Positions 1 to 10,133 of a stretch of DNA of 64,000 nucleotides are shown in pieces (position 1 is the stretch's first letter; each line of letters begins with the position of its first letter). The position numbers and the translations under genes were made by a program. Source of the stretch: Leptodontidium sp. MPI-SDFR-AT-0119 (taxonomy: Eukaryota > Ascomycota > Leotiomycetes > Helotiales > Leptodontidiaceae); the NCBI GenBank assembly GCA_020726505.1, contig JAHLEZ010000004.1:372001-436000 (forward strand), in the 5' to 3' direction. Below the pieces are notes generated by a model that saw only the letters and a list, made by a program, of their open reading frames with translations, was not told where the DNA came from and ran no database searches.

Positions 1-887
1 GAGGACGAGTCTTGCTTTGCATATGAATTGAATGGTGCATCAACCGCGTACGGTAGGCGATGGAGTACATCCGAATCGAGTCCTGGCTTGCGGATTAGCA
101 CCAGCGTTAAAAAGGGGGGCTCAGCCTTAATCAGTATAGTCTATTCACCATTTGAATGCACATTAATCACCTCTCGAAGTCGTTTGAACGCGTGTTCTTT
201 CCCTTCGCCGTAAAGAAGTGGCATATAGACATCGAAAATGCCGAGCAGCGAATATGCCTGGTCTTCTTTCCGAGTAGTTTCACGTTGTTCTGCCTAAGAC
301 ATTCGCTCCGCGACGCTGAATTCAGAGAGTGGAACTCCTTGAAGTGCTTTGTTAGGAATCCTTGTTATCTCGTTGATAATAGTTTCTAAAGATGCTTTGT
401 TGCCTAGTTGCTCCCAGTCTTTAGAGAAGAATTCAACTGATTTCGGGGCAAGGAGCTCTTGAAGGGTCCAGCCTCGTGTAAACCATTCGCTGTCCCGGAA
501 AGCAGATTCCTAAGTACACTCGGTAGCCGTATCACTTGCTTTCCGCTTCCGTATCGAAACATCCGACAAATAGACATAGCATCTGGCCGCTTTCTGGTAC
601 CAGCGAAACATCGAGTTGATAGCCTCTGCGAGCTCAGTGCTGTTCGACTTATCGATACAGCAGGTATCCACCCAAAAGTATTGCAAGCCGTCGCGCTTCG
701 CTTGTTCTCCGCAGAACTGTATCTTGCCATAACCAGCCATCTTCTTGCAGTTGCCATTCTTCAGATCTGTTAAAGCAACCTCCTCCGATCCCCATCTGTG
801 CGAAAGAATAGCATACTTGGGTATATCGCTCTCAAAGAACTCAGTCAGGCAGAAATCGCTCCCGTTATTGTACTGTAGCAGACGCAT
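1..887 (-). pseudogene. HET-domain protein, decayed and cut by the window edge
   Basis: The N terminus (start codon at 887) has HET (heterokaryon incompatibility) hallmarks: YAILSHRWGSEEVAL, then WVDTCCIDKSNSTELAEAIN, then FTRGWTLQELLAPKSVEFF, and near 260 YSLLGIFDVYMPLLYGEGKE. All lie in one reading frame, but TAG stops interrupt it at about 520 and 287, the second exactly where the family has Trp (ERMS-W-AE). Another TAG near 144 can be removed with a 66 nt intron. The last stretch before the edge (LPYAVDAPFNSYAKQ) resembles the linker between HET and NACHT/repeat domains in NLR-like fungal proteins, so the gene probably continues to the left. HET proteins trigger cell death on non-self recognition. 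Two TGG to TAG changes suggest RIP-type inactivation. The HET family is certain; the NLR architecture is inferred. Confidence 0.85.
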
Positions 888-1441
888 GATTCAACTAGGT
901 TCGAGGATCGTCAAGAGGAGGGTTCTCGGCAGTAGTTGAGCCGTCGAGTTTGCATAGATGCGAAGGGTGAAGACTTCATGTCAGGTTAAAGCTGGCGCAC
1001 TCAGCTGGGTGGTAGCTGAGGGCGGCAGCCTTGCCTGTTGATTATATAAGCGGAGTCACGACGAAGCTACCAAAGCTTTGCGGGAGGCGCGGGGCGTCCC
1101 TAGCCGAAAATCGTCGAATCCGTCGATCAGAAGTACCGACCCGCATGGCGGCCCTGCAACTGTTTGCGCGCCACAGCAGCCACAAAGCTTATTAGGGTCT
1201 CGGACCAAAAGAAAATCGATCTGAAGCTCAGATAAGATCTTTTAAGGTATGTAAAGGATAATAAGAGACATCCGGTATAACTGTGGCAGAGAACTCGAAC
1301 TAAAGCCTAAATAAAGGCTTCTCATAAATCATGTGAAAAGGCGACGATGCGAATCAAAAATTTTCTTCGAAAGGGGTCAAACTGCTAATAAATAGCTATG
1401 TAATGCTACTGATCTTTTATTTTTATAGACTCATAAGCTAG
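888..1441. other. gene-free stretch upstream of the HET gene
   Basis: No coding region is visible. It must contain the HET promoter on the minus strand. Composition turns AT-rich after about 1200. Confidence 0.5.
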
Positions 1442-1701
1442 TGTGGAGTTTGAGATATTTAAAGTTAAAGTACCCATGGCTTTTCTCGGCACGCAGGGTT
1501 TCTCGGCACGCAGGGAGGGACGTTATATAAGGGGGTCCTCCCTCAAACTTGAATTTTGTCTCTTTTTTGTTTCCTTTGCTTTAAATCTATTAGTTACTTG
1601 AATAGCTACCGCCTACATACTCCCATATACCTTTAGCAACGCTCTCTTGTGCTAGCGTCGTTATAGTTTTAAGTGTCAAGTTAACTACCCTTCCTGTAAC
1701 A
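1442..1701 (+). mobile_element. probable solo LTR of a retrotransposon
   Basis: The segment opens with TGTGGAG and ends with CCTGTAACA, giving the TG...CA ends of an LTR. It contains a TATATAAGG box at about 1525, a pyrimidine-rich stretch after it, and two tandem copies of a 17 bp unit (TTTCTCGGCACGCAGGG) at 1482-1498 and 1499-1515, like U3 enhancer repeats. The flanks (agcta before, aacta after) could be an imperfect 5 bp target duplication. No gag or pol coding is present nearby, so only a solo LTR is proposed. No second copy lies in this window to confirm the ends. Confidence 0.45.
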
Positions 1702-2001
1702 AACTAGCTCGCTTTTACATATAAATCAATAAGTTTTTTTTTAAAAAAAAAAAAATTTCAGGAAATAAAATATATTAATACAGTCTCTTTAATAAAGACT
1801 AAACGACAACAAATTTTTCAATCGGGGAGTATCTTTTTGCAAACCGAGCTACAAAAGCATGCTCCCAGAGACCTGAAATGATAGTAACGAGTGAATGACA
1901 AAGGTCTATGCCATATTCAAGGCAAAGACTCGCAAATCAAAACAAAACAAACAAGAACTTATCTTACAATCCAGTCGCTCAAGTACATAGACTGAAGGAA
2001 T
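1702..2001. other. gene-free, AT-rich stretch
   Basis: It contains a T9A13 homopolymer junction at 1734-1755 and the 3' flank of the minus-strand Cys-rich gene. Nothing else is recognisable. Confidence 0.4.
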
Positions 2002-2172
2002 CTATCCATCGCACAACTTGCAATCACAGCCGGATCCCATGTCGACGCCGCATGCGTGATCGCAAATGCACTTCTCATCGCTGATCGGATTGACGTACTG
2101 GCAAGCGCAGCATCTCCAGAATTTGTGATCGTAGTTCAGCATCGAAGCTGTCTTGGTGGTAGAAGATCCCAT
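2002..2172 (-). CDS. 56-residue Cys-rich microprotein
   Basis: This is a short uninterrupted frame with an ATG start, read from 2172 down to a TAG at 2002. The protein has nine Cys in 56 residues, all after residue 20: C21, C22, C24, C35, C37, C41, C49, C51 and C54, with His39 among them. Three are CxC pairs as in metallothioneins, while the FWRCCAC start resembles small zinc-ribbon-like fungal proteins. There is no signal peptide (start MGSSTTKTAS), so it should be cytoplasmic or nuclear. A good TATA box lies 117-124 bases upstream. Metal binding is inferred from Cys spacing only. I do not recognise a named family. Confidence 0.6.
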   Translation of the reverse strand: MGSSTTKTASMLNYDHKFWRCCACQYVNPISDEKCICDHACGVDMGSGCDCKLCDG

Positions 2173-2288
2173 CTCGAAATGTGGTTGTGTTTAGTTGTTC
2201 AGGTGGAATGATGTGATGATGAATGTGTGTTGTAGAGAACAGTGATGATGCAGTGAATATTCAAATACCAGAACGGAAATGCAGGCCC

Positions 2289-2296
2289 TATTTATA
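2289..2296 (-). promoter_or_regulatory. TATA box of the Cys-rich microprotein gene
   Basis: The minus strand reads TATAAATA here, about 120 bases before the ATG at 2172. The 5' leader between them is free of out-of-frame ATGs. Confidence 0.5.
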
Positions 2297-3915
2297 CTCG
2301 TGTTTACTGTCTGTATACTGTTTCAGTCTTATAATAATCTCAACTGTTTATATGCCTGCTTCTCGTGATGATCGAGGAACACACTATTCATCTTAATACT
2401 GCAGGAGTAGTCTGGATTTTGATTTCAACAGCCACTGATCTTACAGGGCAGCCAATAGGATTCGAATTCCTCTTGCAATTCCATGCCCCCTCCCCCTGTT
2501 TCTTTTAAATCTGGCCTTAATACGGAAAATAACAAACAAAAATGAACTTCGAAGGTGTTTACTTGGCTGTTTCAGTCACATAACAGTCAAGATTATTTAC
2601 ATAACTGTTTCGGTCCCATGATAATCTAACCAATCAAGAACCGATACCCAACTCCTCGCTAAATTACCCGAGTTGTTTACATATCACAGGCCCTTTGTGA
2701 TAGCGCTACGATTTTTAGCCTATCAAAAGCTCTCTATTCAAAATTAATTTTTGGGGTTAGAGGCGGCTAATCAAACCTCTCTGTATCGAAATTAAGCTTG
2801 ATAGGGTAAAGGTAAAGTAAACTGGATGAGATGACCCGTTTATAAATACCATCGAGTCTTGCTCTAGATTGGTTTGGGGGTGTAAAGCAGTTAAGACTAT
2901 GGTAGCCCAACTATCTCCTTTACATTGATGATCGGTGAAAAGAAGTAGACTACTGGTGCCGCATTCTCGCTCGGCGTTACACTCAAGTCGAAAGCCGCCG
3001 AGGAAGCTACATTAATGTACCTGCATGATCATTTTGAGGCAGTTGTCAGGCAAATGTTTACCTCGTTTTAGCTTTGGAGTAATTGCTACATTATTGCTGA
3101 GACTCCAGAGACATGTAGGTATGATTATTAAATTCCGTTGGCATTCAGCGGTTCGAGGGACTTAACATCTGGCGGCCAATAATTAATTCGTTGATATTGA
3201 TGTGTGACAGAGATGCCCTAGAATACCATTTGAGCTTAAACCATCAATCCAGCTTCAAATCATATGACATTTCGGAACCTAGCCTGACATTGCTTTTTAG
3301 GTGGGTAAATAGCCAAAAATGTGACGAAATTGGGCTGACTGTGCCTTGGGGCCGTGTCGAACGGGATATGAGCCAAAGTGCTTCAGCTGCAAAATATCAG
3401 CCGACCTATGGTACCCCATGTTTTGGGAGGTACAAAGCTTATTACCATTCCCCGGAGATGGCTCAGTAAGCACAATAGGATCGTGGGGTGCATGCTGATG
3501 GTAGCACGATGTCTCGGTACCACCCAGTCTTTCCGAATTGGGAAACTGTGTAACCGTCACAGCATCCAAGGATACGACAACAAAACATCTCATGATTAGA
3601 TTGATAGCGAACTACAAATACATCTGGCGCAATACTGAACCGTTTAGCCAAAGATCATAAATTTAATGAGCTTAGGTACGTGTCAGCTCGATAAACCTTG
3701 CTGAGATGTTAAGGTCGCACACAATATCCAGATTTGCACACAGGTTACCCAAAAAGTATCAACGTGACAAATTCGTGTTACAACCTTGATAGCCAGTGGG
3801 AAGATCAAGGGAGACCTATTTAACCTCACCCAGCCTCCAGAAAATAGGTAAAGTCAAAAATTTCTCCAGCAAATCAACAGAATTTTCAAGGAGAGGGAGA
3901 CGCGGAATTTCAAAA
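2297..3915. other. gene-free stretch
   Basis: No coding region is convincing. The longest plus-strand frame (3191-3469, 92 residues) has no domain, no intron logic and composition like its surroundings. Two imperfect copies of a roughly 27 bp sequence around actgtttcagtc...ataatct occur near 2318 and 2603. Confidence 0.4.
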
Positions 3916-5213
3916 ATGGGTTATCGTTCATATGCTGTGATATTCCTCCTTTTTACAATCGCAGATATCCTTGACAGCCTTGAGTTTGAGGGATTGTTCC
4001 CCAATGACGAATTCCCGTCCATCCCAGTAAGTATAATCAATATTGCTGGTGTCGTCAAGCACATTAAACTGACCACTCAACTAGCCAGACCCAAAAGCGT
4101 GGGAAGGTGTGAAAGGAGTCGCCGTCGCAGGTAGATCCACCGACTTGGTCGAAAGACAGGGTGCAGTGTATGTGGCTTTGGCAATCACCCTCATCGCTCA
4201 AAAAGTCTGGTCTGCTGTCAGCTGGGCAGTAGGACTATTCGGCCTTGGAGCCTCAGCTTACGGGCTTGCAAAAGATTGTGTACAGAATTACGACCGGTCT
4301 GACTGCATTATCGCTTCTATTGGGCTGGTTATTAGCGTCTTCGCAACAGGATACAAGGTGAAATCGGGATTTCGGTAAGCCCCCACAATTTTGGGATGAG
4401 ACAAAGGACTCCTCTCTTTCTCTTCCGAGAATATTTCTCTATCTTGATACTTACAGTTGCAAATAACTAGGATTAGAAGTGACGGGCTTGCCACTCATGC
4501 CTATTGGGTTGATCCCTCAGAAGAAAAGCGATCGTCCGAGGCACACATTCCACTCTCGCACCAATCACTTAAGGAATCATCCATGGCGACTCAAAACAAT
4601 GGAACATGGGAACGACATGCAACTTTCTACTGGGACAATGAAGAGTCACACCATCTAATGTAAACGTCCCCCACTGCGTTGAACTGTCGTGCTCATTAAC
4701 TATACTCAGGTACCGAAAGGCAACAGTCGACGATCTAGGTTACGAAAACGATGGCACGTTCCATCATTATCGAATTCAAGACAGTGACCACGTGAAAGAT
4801 CTTCGTAAGAGAATGGCGCTTGGACACCCCGGTATCGAGAAGCGTCTCGAAGAGCGAGCTTATGGTGTTGTGACAGATTATCTCTGGCAAAATGGGTAAG
4901 TGACCTCCCCTCATAGGTTGGCTGAAGAATTTAAAGGATCTTGACATTTGAATTTAGAAACCAGGACTCCTATAACCAGATGCATGACTCTGCAGACTTC
5001 GAGGATATGACTCGTAAGATCGACAATTACATGGAGGGCAACAAGCAAGGCGTGTCTTGTTTGACTCCGATCGGCTCAATTGGCACTCACGGTGGTAGTT
5101 CCCGTTTCCGCGTGGACAATGGCATCATCGCTTATGGTTGGAATGATAAACCTTACGGATTCAATGGTCGTGCTGGAAATTGGGCTGAGGGATGTAAAGG
5201 GAACAATGTCTGA
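3916..5213 (+). CDS. unrecognised protein with signal-like N terminus and two hydrophobic segments
   Basis: I built a five-exon model: 3916-4026, 4085-4374, 4471-4659, 4710-4895 and 4958-5213, all with GT-AG introns of 50-96 nt and consistent phases, giving 343 residues. The N terminus (MGYRSYAVIFLLFTIADILD) looks like a signal peptide or anchor. Exon 2 carries two further hydrophobic stretches (around AVYVALAITLIAQKVWSAVS and CIIASIGLVISVFATGYKV). The rest is soluble and rich in Asp, Asn, Gly and aromatics, with CLTPIGSIGTHGGSSRF near the C terminus. The TGA stop at 5213 follows KGNNV. Secretion or membrane insertion is inferred. I cannot assign a family or function. The gene stands alone between gene-free stretches. 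Confidence 0.65.
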
Positions 5214-5815
5214 AAATTTCTAATGTCAAGCCCATTTTTTTTTCGAATTTAGAGGAGATGAAAGAAATTACGGGAAGACAACAGGAGCTCGACGAGTCGT
5301 ACATCCATTCAGTGGAATTACAGATTTCAGTCATAACAAAGTCCTTTCCTCCCAAAGTATCCAAATCCTGAGCTTAATCAGGCTCTCTTTTGCTCCAGGG
5401 AATCAAATTTGATTGACTTAAAGTTCAGAAATAGGAGTCTGATTCCTGCCGAGCACTCAATATAGACACCTCGCCATGTATCGTACAGCTTCTGGGATTT
5501 GTAGACTTAGCTGGATCCAGCAACTGGACACCGCTTGATAATGGGGTCTAGCCACCTCAGCTAGCTGCACCTACGGAGTAGCTCTCATACGCCGTACGCG
5601 CTTGCAATGTGATCCCTGCCACAGAAGGCCACCTAATGTATCGATAATTTCCTAGTTCTTATAGGCTGCCGATGTACCCGAGTTGGCACTTCATGACATG
5701 AGGGTAGATAGCCGTGCCAAGATATCCCCTACTGTAAAGATCTCCCACTCCACTCCACTAAGGCAAGTACATTCAGTTGACCCCTCTCGACGCGACTGGC
5801 TGGACGACCTTCGCC
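5214..5815. other. intergenic stretch
   Basis: It holds the 3' flank of the previous gene and the promoter of the next. An in-frame start or first exon for the next gene may lie near 5698, but I could not settle it. Confidence 0.4.
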
Positions 5816-6487
5816 ATGAGATCAAAGGAAGCCCATCGAGGACGGAAGGCAAACTTGTATGTCACATGCAATGATCCTTCACGCAAAAGTCGTGATATCC
5901 ACGGTGGAACTGTAGTCCTCCGCAACAACAAGGTAAGTCTGCAGAAGAGAGAAAGGAAGAAAGCCGATTCCCAACTCAGTCTTATCATGTAGATTGAATA
6001 AATTGCACTAAGAAAAATGTAGCTCTATGTTACAAACGTGAATCCGAAGTCGAAATTCTTCCCAGACGAAGGAGACGACAACGTTGAAAGTCAAGGCCAC
6101 CAATTCGCAGGATACTTCTTCGGATACCCAAACAGTAACTGGGGACGGCGAGGTGAAGGATATGTTTCAACGATCTCAGACGATCCTCCACAGCTCAACT
6201 GGATTTACATCGACAAAGACACATACGAGATCAAATACGGGTTGAAGCTGCAAGCTGAGGGAAATCTAGTTGGGCCATGGGATGTCACGCCGATTGATCG
6301 GAGACTGAACTTTGATGACTGGGAGGGATTTGCGGTGGTTGAGGAGAAAGAGGGTGTTTGGGCTCTGTATTTTGATGTGGACGATGATGGATTGGCGGCA
6401 AAAGTTCTGGTGACAAAGAGAATAATGGAGGTTAAGCTCACGAGGAGAAAAATCAAAATAAGGAAGGAAAATACTATTTTGAGATGA
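5816..6487 (+). CDS. conserved fungal protein of unknown function
   Basis: There are two exons, 5816-5932 and 6023-6487, joined across a 90 nt intron (donor GTAAGT, acceptor TGTAG, phase 0), giving 193 residues. The frame is open upstream to about 5777 without ATG (reading LTPLDATGWTTF), so the true start may lie in an extra 5' exon. The core (YVTCNDPSRKSRDIHGGTV, then FFPDEGDDN, then FAGYFFGYP, then WIYIDKDTYEIKYG, then GPWDVTPIDRRLNFDDWEGF, then WALYFDVDDDGLA) matches a protein type I recall as widespread in Pezizomycotina without a known role. It is soluble and has no signal peptide. The start is uncertain; the gene itself is well supported. Confidence 0.75.
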
Positions 6488-7273
6488 GTTCTGGCTTACT
6501 TTAGTATTTTGGCATTTTGGAGCGTATGGGAAGAGGTGGGTTGCGTTTGGCTGTGTATTAGGAGTACGACGAAGGAATTCAACTTGAAATCATCTGTCTG
6601 TCTTTGTGCCTCCAGGGTGAGGTTCAATGCGGCAAGTGGTGAACATGTTTTTCTGTTTCCTCAGACCTCTTACTCCCCAGTTTCCACGAACCTGAAGTCG
6701 ACCAAATCCAGACTAAACTCAGACCCCATTCAATAGTGGAACGGTAACGTGAGTTACGAAATCAGACCTGAGTAGCCAACAGTCGAATCCAGGATATCAA
6801 GTCTAGACCGCTGTTGACTCCACCAAAGGTGCTACTGTGTAGAACCTATGACTTCACAAACTATAGCCTAAGACCCCTATCCATGTTTCTCATGCGTGAG
6901 ATCAAAAAATGGCATTGAGGAAGTTCCTATCCCTGAGAAGAAAGCATTATATATAACGACACAAGAAATTCCGAATGCAGTATCGCGCCTAACTCCTCCG
7001 ACTGCCCCCCTGATCTCCGACTCTTTCTCCACTTGACACATTTCCAGCCACATCATAGATCGCCTCACCCTCACTATTAATGACGTTCGCAAGAATGACA
7101 AGTTTCTTCTAGCCAAATAAGATATCATCGAGCCTTTTTGGGATCTCACAAATGTAGCCCGTTCTCGGTGCCGTCGTCCGAGCAAATAATCCGCGCGAAA
7201 CTTCGAAGTTCCACCTCAAAACGAACACGAACATCAAGTTCGACGAACACACCTGACAAAAACGATCGACAAG
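6488..7273. other. intergenic stretch, no gene seen
   Basis: Frames at 6509-6736 (+) and 6877-7185 (-) have no domain and no splice context. The 3' part should hold the promoter of the small gene at 7274. Confidence 0.4.
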
Positions 7274-7602
7274 ATGAATATTAATAGTGTTATTTCACAA
7301 AGCTCGATGCGAAAAGAGGATACGTACTATGAAGCTACGATGCGCTGGATTGAAAATATGTACTTGAGATACTTTGGCCAGAATAGGACGTCGTACGGTA
7401 TCAAAGGTTTGTATTTCGCCTGAAGCTTTTGACACGACGCTGAAATTTCCCAGATACCTTCAGTAAGACGGAAGTTACGGGGAATAAGGACGTCGATAGT
7501 GCTCAGCATGCAGTTGGAGAGACGGTGGGGAATGTGTTTGCAGATAGAGGTGTTAGTGAGAGTGTGGGAAAGGTGGTGGACAAGGGGCTGTTGACACGCT
7601 GA
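7274..7602 (+). CDS. 93-residue conserved small fungal protein, two exons
   Basis: Exon 1 is 7274-7406 and exon 2 is 7454-7602, separated by a 47 nt intron (GTTTGT...CCCAG, phase 1). Each exon alone is too short to stand out, but the join reads RYFGQNRTSYGIKDTFSKTE, then VTGNKDVDSAQHAVGETVGN. This fits a small fungal family with a YF-x-x-NR-x-x-YGIKDTF start and Gly/Val-rich amphipathic repeats, for which I know no function. There is no signal peptide or membrane segment. Codon use and the splice signals support it. Confidence 0.65.
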
Positions 7603-8609
7603 GTTAGAGGTCGCTTGGATAGAAGGACCGCAGAATGAAAAGTGATGATATGATACACTCTTGATTTAATACATGATTGCTGTGATAACATTTTGGCGTT
7701 TCAATTTCCCTTTTACTCGCAAAGATCGGTCACAAACGCCTGTCATACGCTGCTACTTTGTCCTCGGCTCATCAGCCTCACGTCCCCAAATTGTCAGCTG
7801 GCAGTGGCACTACTATGGCTTTCTTGAGCTCTCAAATCTTTGTCAAATCCCTTCGCTCAATCATGTGTATAACTTCTTCATCAACAGGCAATGGCGTCTC
7901 ACTCGCGTCCTTCAAACTTCCATCATCAACCCCACATCTGAGATAATGTCTCCTCGTCCCCTTTGAAGTCACGAACAAAATACAATAGTAAACTCTTCAC
8001 CATTATTCCGGTACTCCTTCAGTCACGTACGTAATATCTCGGTTCAATCCACAAACTCAGAGGGCCAAAACGTCGAGATCTCGATCCTGGAGTTTTAGCA
8101 GGTGATGTCAACAAGTGGACCTGTTCAATTAATCCACTTTACACTTCATGCACCTGAAAACCTAGTCATGCGCAGAAACGGGCTTTGTGGAGTATTTACA
8201 ACAATCCAAGAACCCGGTCGAGTAGCTTTTGCGATCCCGTTTCAATACATGGATGGGACTGCATCGAGAGGCCTGTGTCTGCGCGAATTAGCCTGAACTT
8301 TATCTTACGAGTAAACATGGAAATTGGTTGTTTTACCTTCAAAAAATCATGCAGATTCCTGTGCCTAACATGGTGAAATTTCATGGTTGTTGGCACAGAC
8401 TTGAGCTTTAGGGAGGCCCGATGGGCTGGAAGGGTCAACCCGGGAGCCCATGTGTTGTAAACCAATGATTATTTTTGAGAGATCACAAGTTTAAGGGGGG
8501 GTTGGGGGTTCATTTTCTGACAAGATAATTCAAAGCTGAGAACACATTTTATGTATATCTTTCAAAAACTCTACAAAACACAGAGAAAAAACCACCAATC
8601 ACTAAACAG
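7603..8609. other. intergenic stretch between convergent genes
   Basis: It contains the two 3' ends. A minus-strand run (SETPLPVDEEVIHMIERRDL, about 7830-7895) looks faintly coding but ends in stops on both sides. A G-rich tract lies at 8493-8510. Confidence 0.4.
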
Positions 8610-10133
8610 CTACTGATGTTGGAAAGCACCAGGGATCTTGATCGTAAGAGTGGTTCCGGCGGGATTGGTTTCCACCTTGATCTCGATACCACTGACACTG
8701 GCAGCCTCTGAGTCCCCTCTCCGAGAGACCTGATGCTCATCTTGCTTCGCCTCAGTCTTAGAGACCTCATCTTCAGCCGCACTCGCCACTCCATTCACTT
8801 TTCCAATAGCCATGCCGGAATCATACACGATTTCTCCAGCACCGTTCACTGTTCTACCCGTCATGGACTTCAAATCTCCTGTTTCTTTCCTATGAGACTT
8901 TCTAGCTTCGTCCGCTGTATTTTCTGAGTCATGTCCTGGGGCCGATTTGGAATTTTCAGCATCGTTGGTCATTTGCTTGGCAACTCCTGCACCGTAGTGT
9001 TCGCCCTGCTTGTTGGCGTTTTCACCAATATGAGTGGCACCGTTCGTGAGACCTCCCAATTGCTCAGTCGCTCCAGTGGCAATTTCGGCTGGTTTTCTTG
9101 TACCATTGTCGACTGTTTTAGTCGCATCCCCAGTCACCGATTGTTCTGTGTCTTGAACATGGTAAACTGCAGATGCCGCTTGATCTTGAACGTCACCAGC
9201 TGCTTTTCCAGCAAGCTCACCAACTCCGCCAATTGTATCCTTTACTCTTCCCAGAGCATCACCAGATCCGCTCTCCCGCAGATCAGGCGCTGGTCCTTTG
9301 ACAGTACCGATTGCTGGACCTGCAGTCGATGTAGCTTGCGGAGTTGCTGTATTTGCTGTTTCCTTAATGGCGTCGGCGACTCCGTTTGCATCCTTGCTAG
9401 ATTTGTTGACGCGCTTTTGAGCGTGATCAGGGAGCCCAGAGGCGAACTCCTGAGTTTGCTTCGAGGAGCCTGCATCAACGATGGTGCCCAATGGAGAGCC
9501 AACAGAAGCCCCATCATCCCTGTCGTGATCTTCCTCATTATCTGATTGCTCTTCACTTTGGTCGCCATCGTGGTCACCCGAATCATCATTTCGCTCCATT
9601 GGGATGCTGACATGATCCTCCTCTGGCTCCTCTTCATCATGTTCAGACTCAGACGCCGTCTGTGGCTCAAGTTCAGGCTCTGGATCAGGAGCCGGGTTCT
9701 TCTTTTTTTTCACGACAGGCCTCTGAGGAGCTGGGACGAGAGTTTCGTCGAACTTGGAGCCGCGGCTACTGGAGTTGGTAGTGGCTTGATTGGGGCCAGG
9801 CGCGTTGTGAGCTTCTGGTGCATGGGATTCTGGCTCGGATAGTGGCGGCGCTGGCTTTTTCTTCTTCATGATCTTTGGAGCCTCTTCAGACCCAATTTCT
9901 TTAGCATCGTCAGATGCCTGAGGAGTGGGTGGAGCCATATCAGCAACAGTTTTTGGGGCTGGCTTCTTTCTTCGAATTGGAGAGCCTGGTGAAGGCATGT
10001 CGTCTTGCTGAGATGAAGGTTTCGGAGAAGCCTTGGAAACCTTAAAAGTAGACTTCTCAATACTGTTAGTATTGCCGTTGGTGGCAACTCTCTTTTTCTT
10101 CAAAGTGGAAGGAGATTTGTTGGGTACTTCTCC
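8610..10133 (-). CDS. LEA-like protein with a DUF3659-type repeat
   Basis: The frame is open from 10133 to the stop at 8610. The first in-frame ATG is at 9998, but upstream residues look coding. The N-terminal third is basic and Pro-rich with repeated KKKK-PAP blocks. Next comes a very acidic stretch (about residues 150-200), then an Ala/Gly/Thr-rich segment with LEA-like 11-mer character. A single DUF3659-like unit follows (GRTVNGAGEIVYDSGMAIGK) and a C-terminal strand motif (SGIEIKVETNPAGTTLTIKI). LEA-type proteins protect cells or membranes during desiccation; that role is inferred. The 5' end is odd: an in-frame TAG at 10134-10136 splits a coding-like upstream run, and a possible first exon (ATG at 10293, intron 10223-10285) feeds another frame. 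The gene is divergent from the DUF3659 gene at 11652. Confidence 0.75.
   Translation of the reverse strand, partial: GEVPNKSPSTLKKKRVATNGNTNSIEKSTFKVSKASPKPSSQQDDMPSPGSPIRRKKPAPKTVADMAPPTPQASDDAKEIGSEEAPKIMKKKKPAPPLSEPESHAPEAHNAPGPNQATTNSSSRGSKFDETLVPAPQRPVVKKKKNPAPDPEPELEPQTASESEHDEEEPEEDHVSIPMERNDDSGDHDGDQSEEQSDNEEDHDRDDGASVGSPLGTIVDAGSSKQTQEFASGLPDHAQKRVNKSSKDANGVADAIKETANTATPQATSTAGPAIGTVKGPAPDLRESGSGDALGRVKDTIGGVGELAGKAAGDVQDQAASAVYHVQDTEQSVTGDATKTVDNGTRKPAEIATGATEQLGGLTNGATHIGENANKQGEHYGAGVAKQMTNDAENSKSAPGHDSENTADEARKSHRKETGDLKSMTGRTVNGAGEIVYDSGMAIGKVNGVASAAEDEVSKTEAKQDEHQVSRRGDSEAASVSGIEIKVETNPAGTTLTIKIPGAFQHQ

Noticed and set aside
3191..3651. overlapping frames on both strands at 3.2-3.6 kb
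   Set aside because: Neither strand gives domains or splice signals. They look like chance openings.
8931..9545. 204-residue plus-strand frame
   Set aside because: It lies antisense to the LEA-like gene, has Cys/Ser/Leu-heavy shadow composition and no domain.
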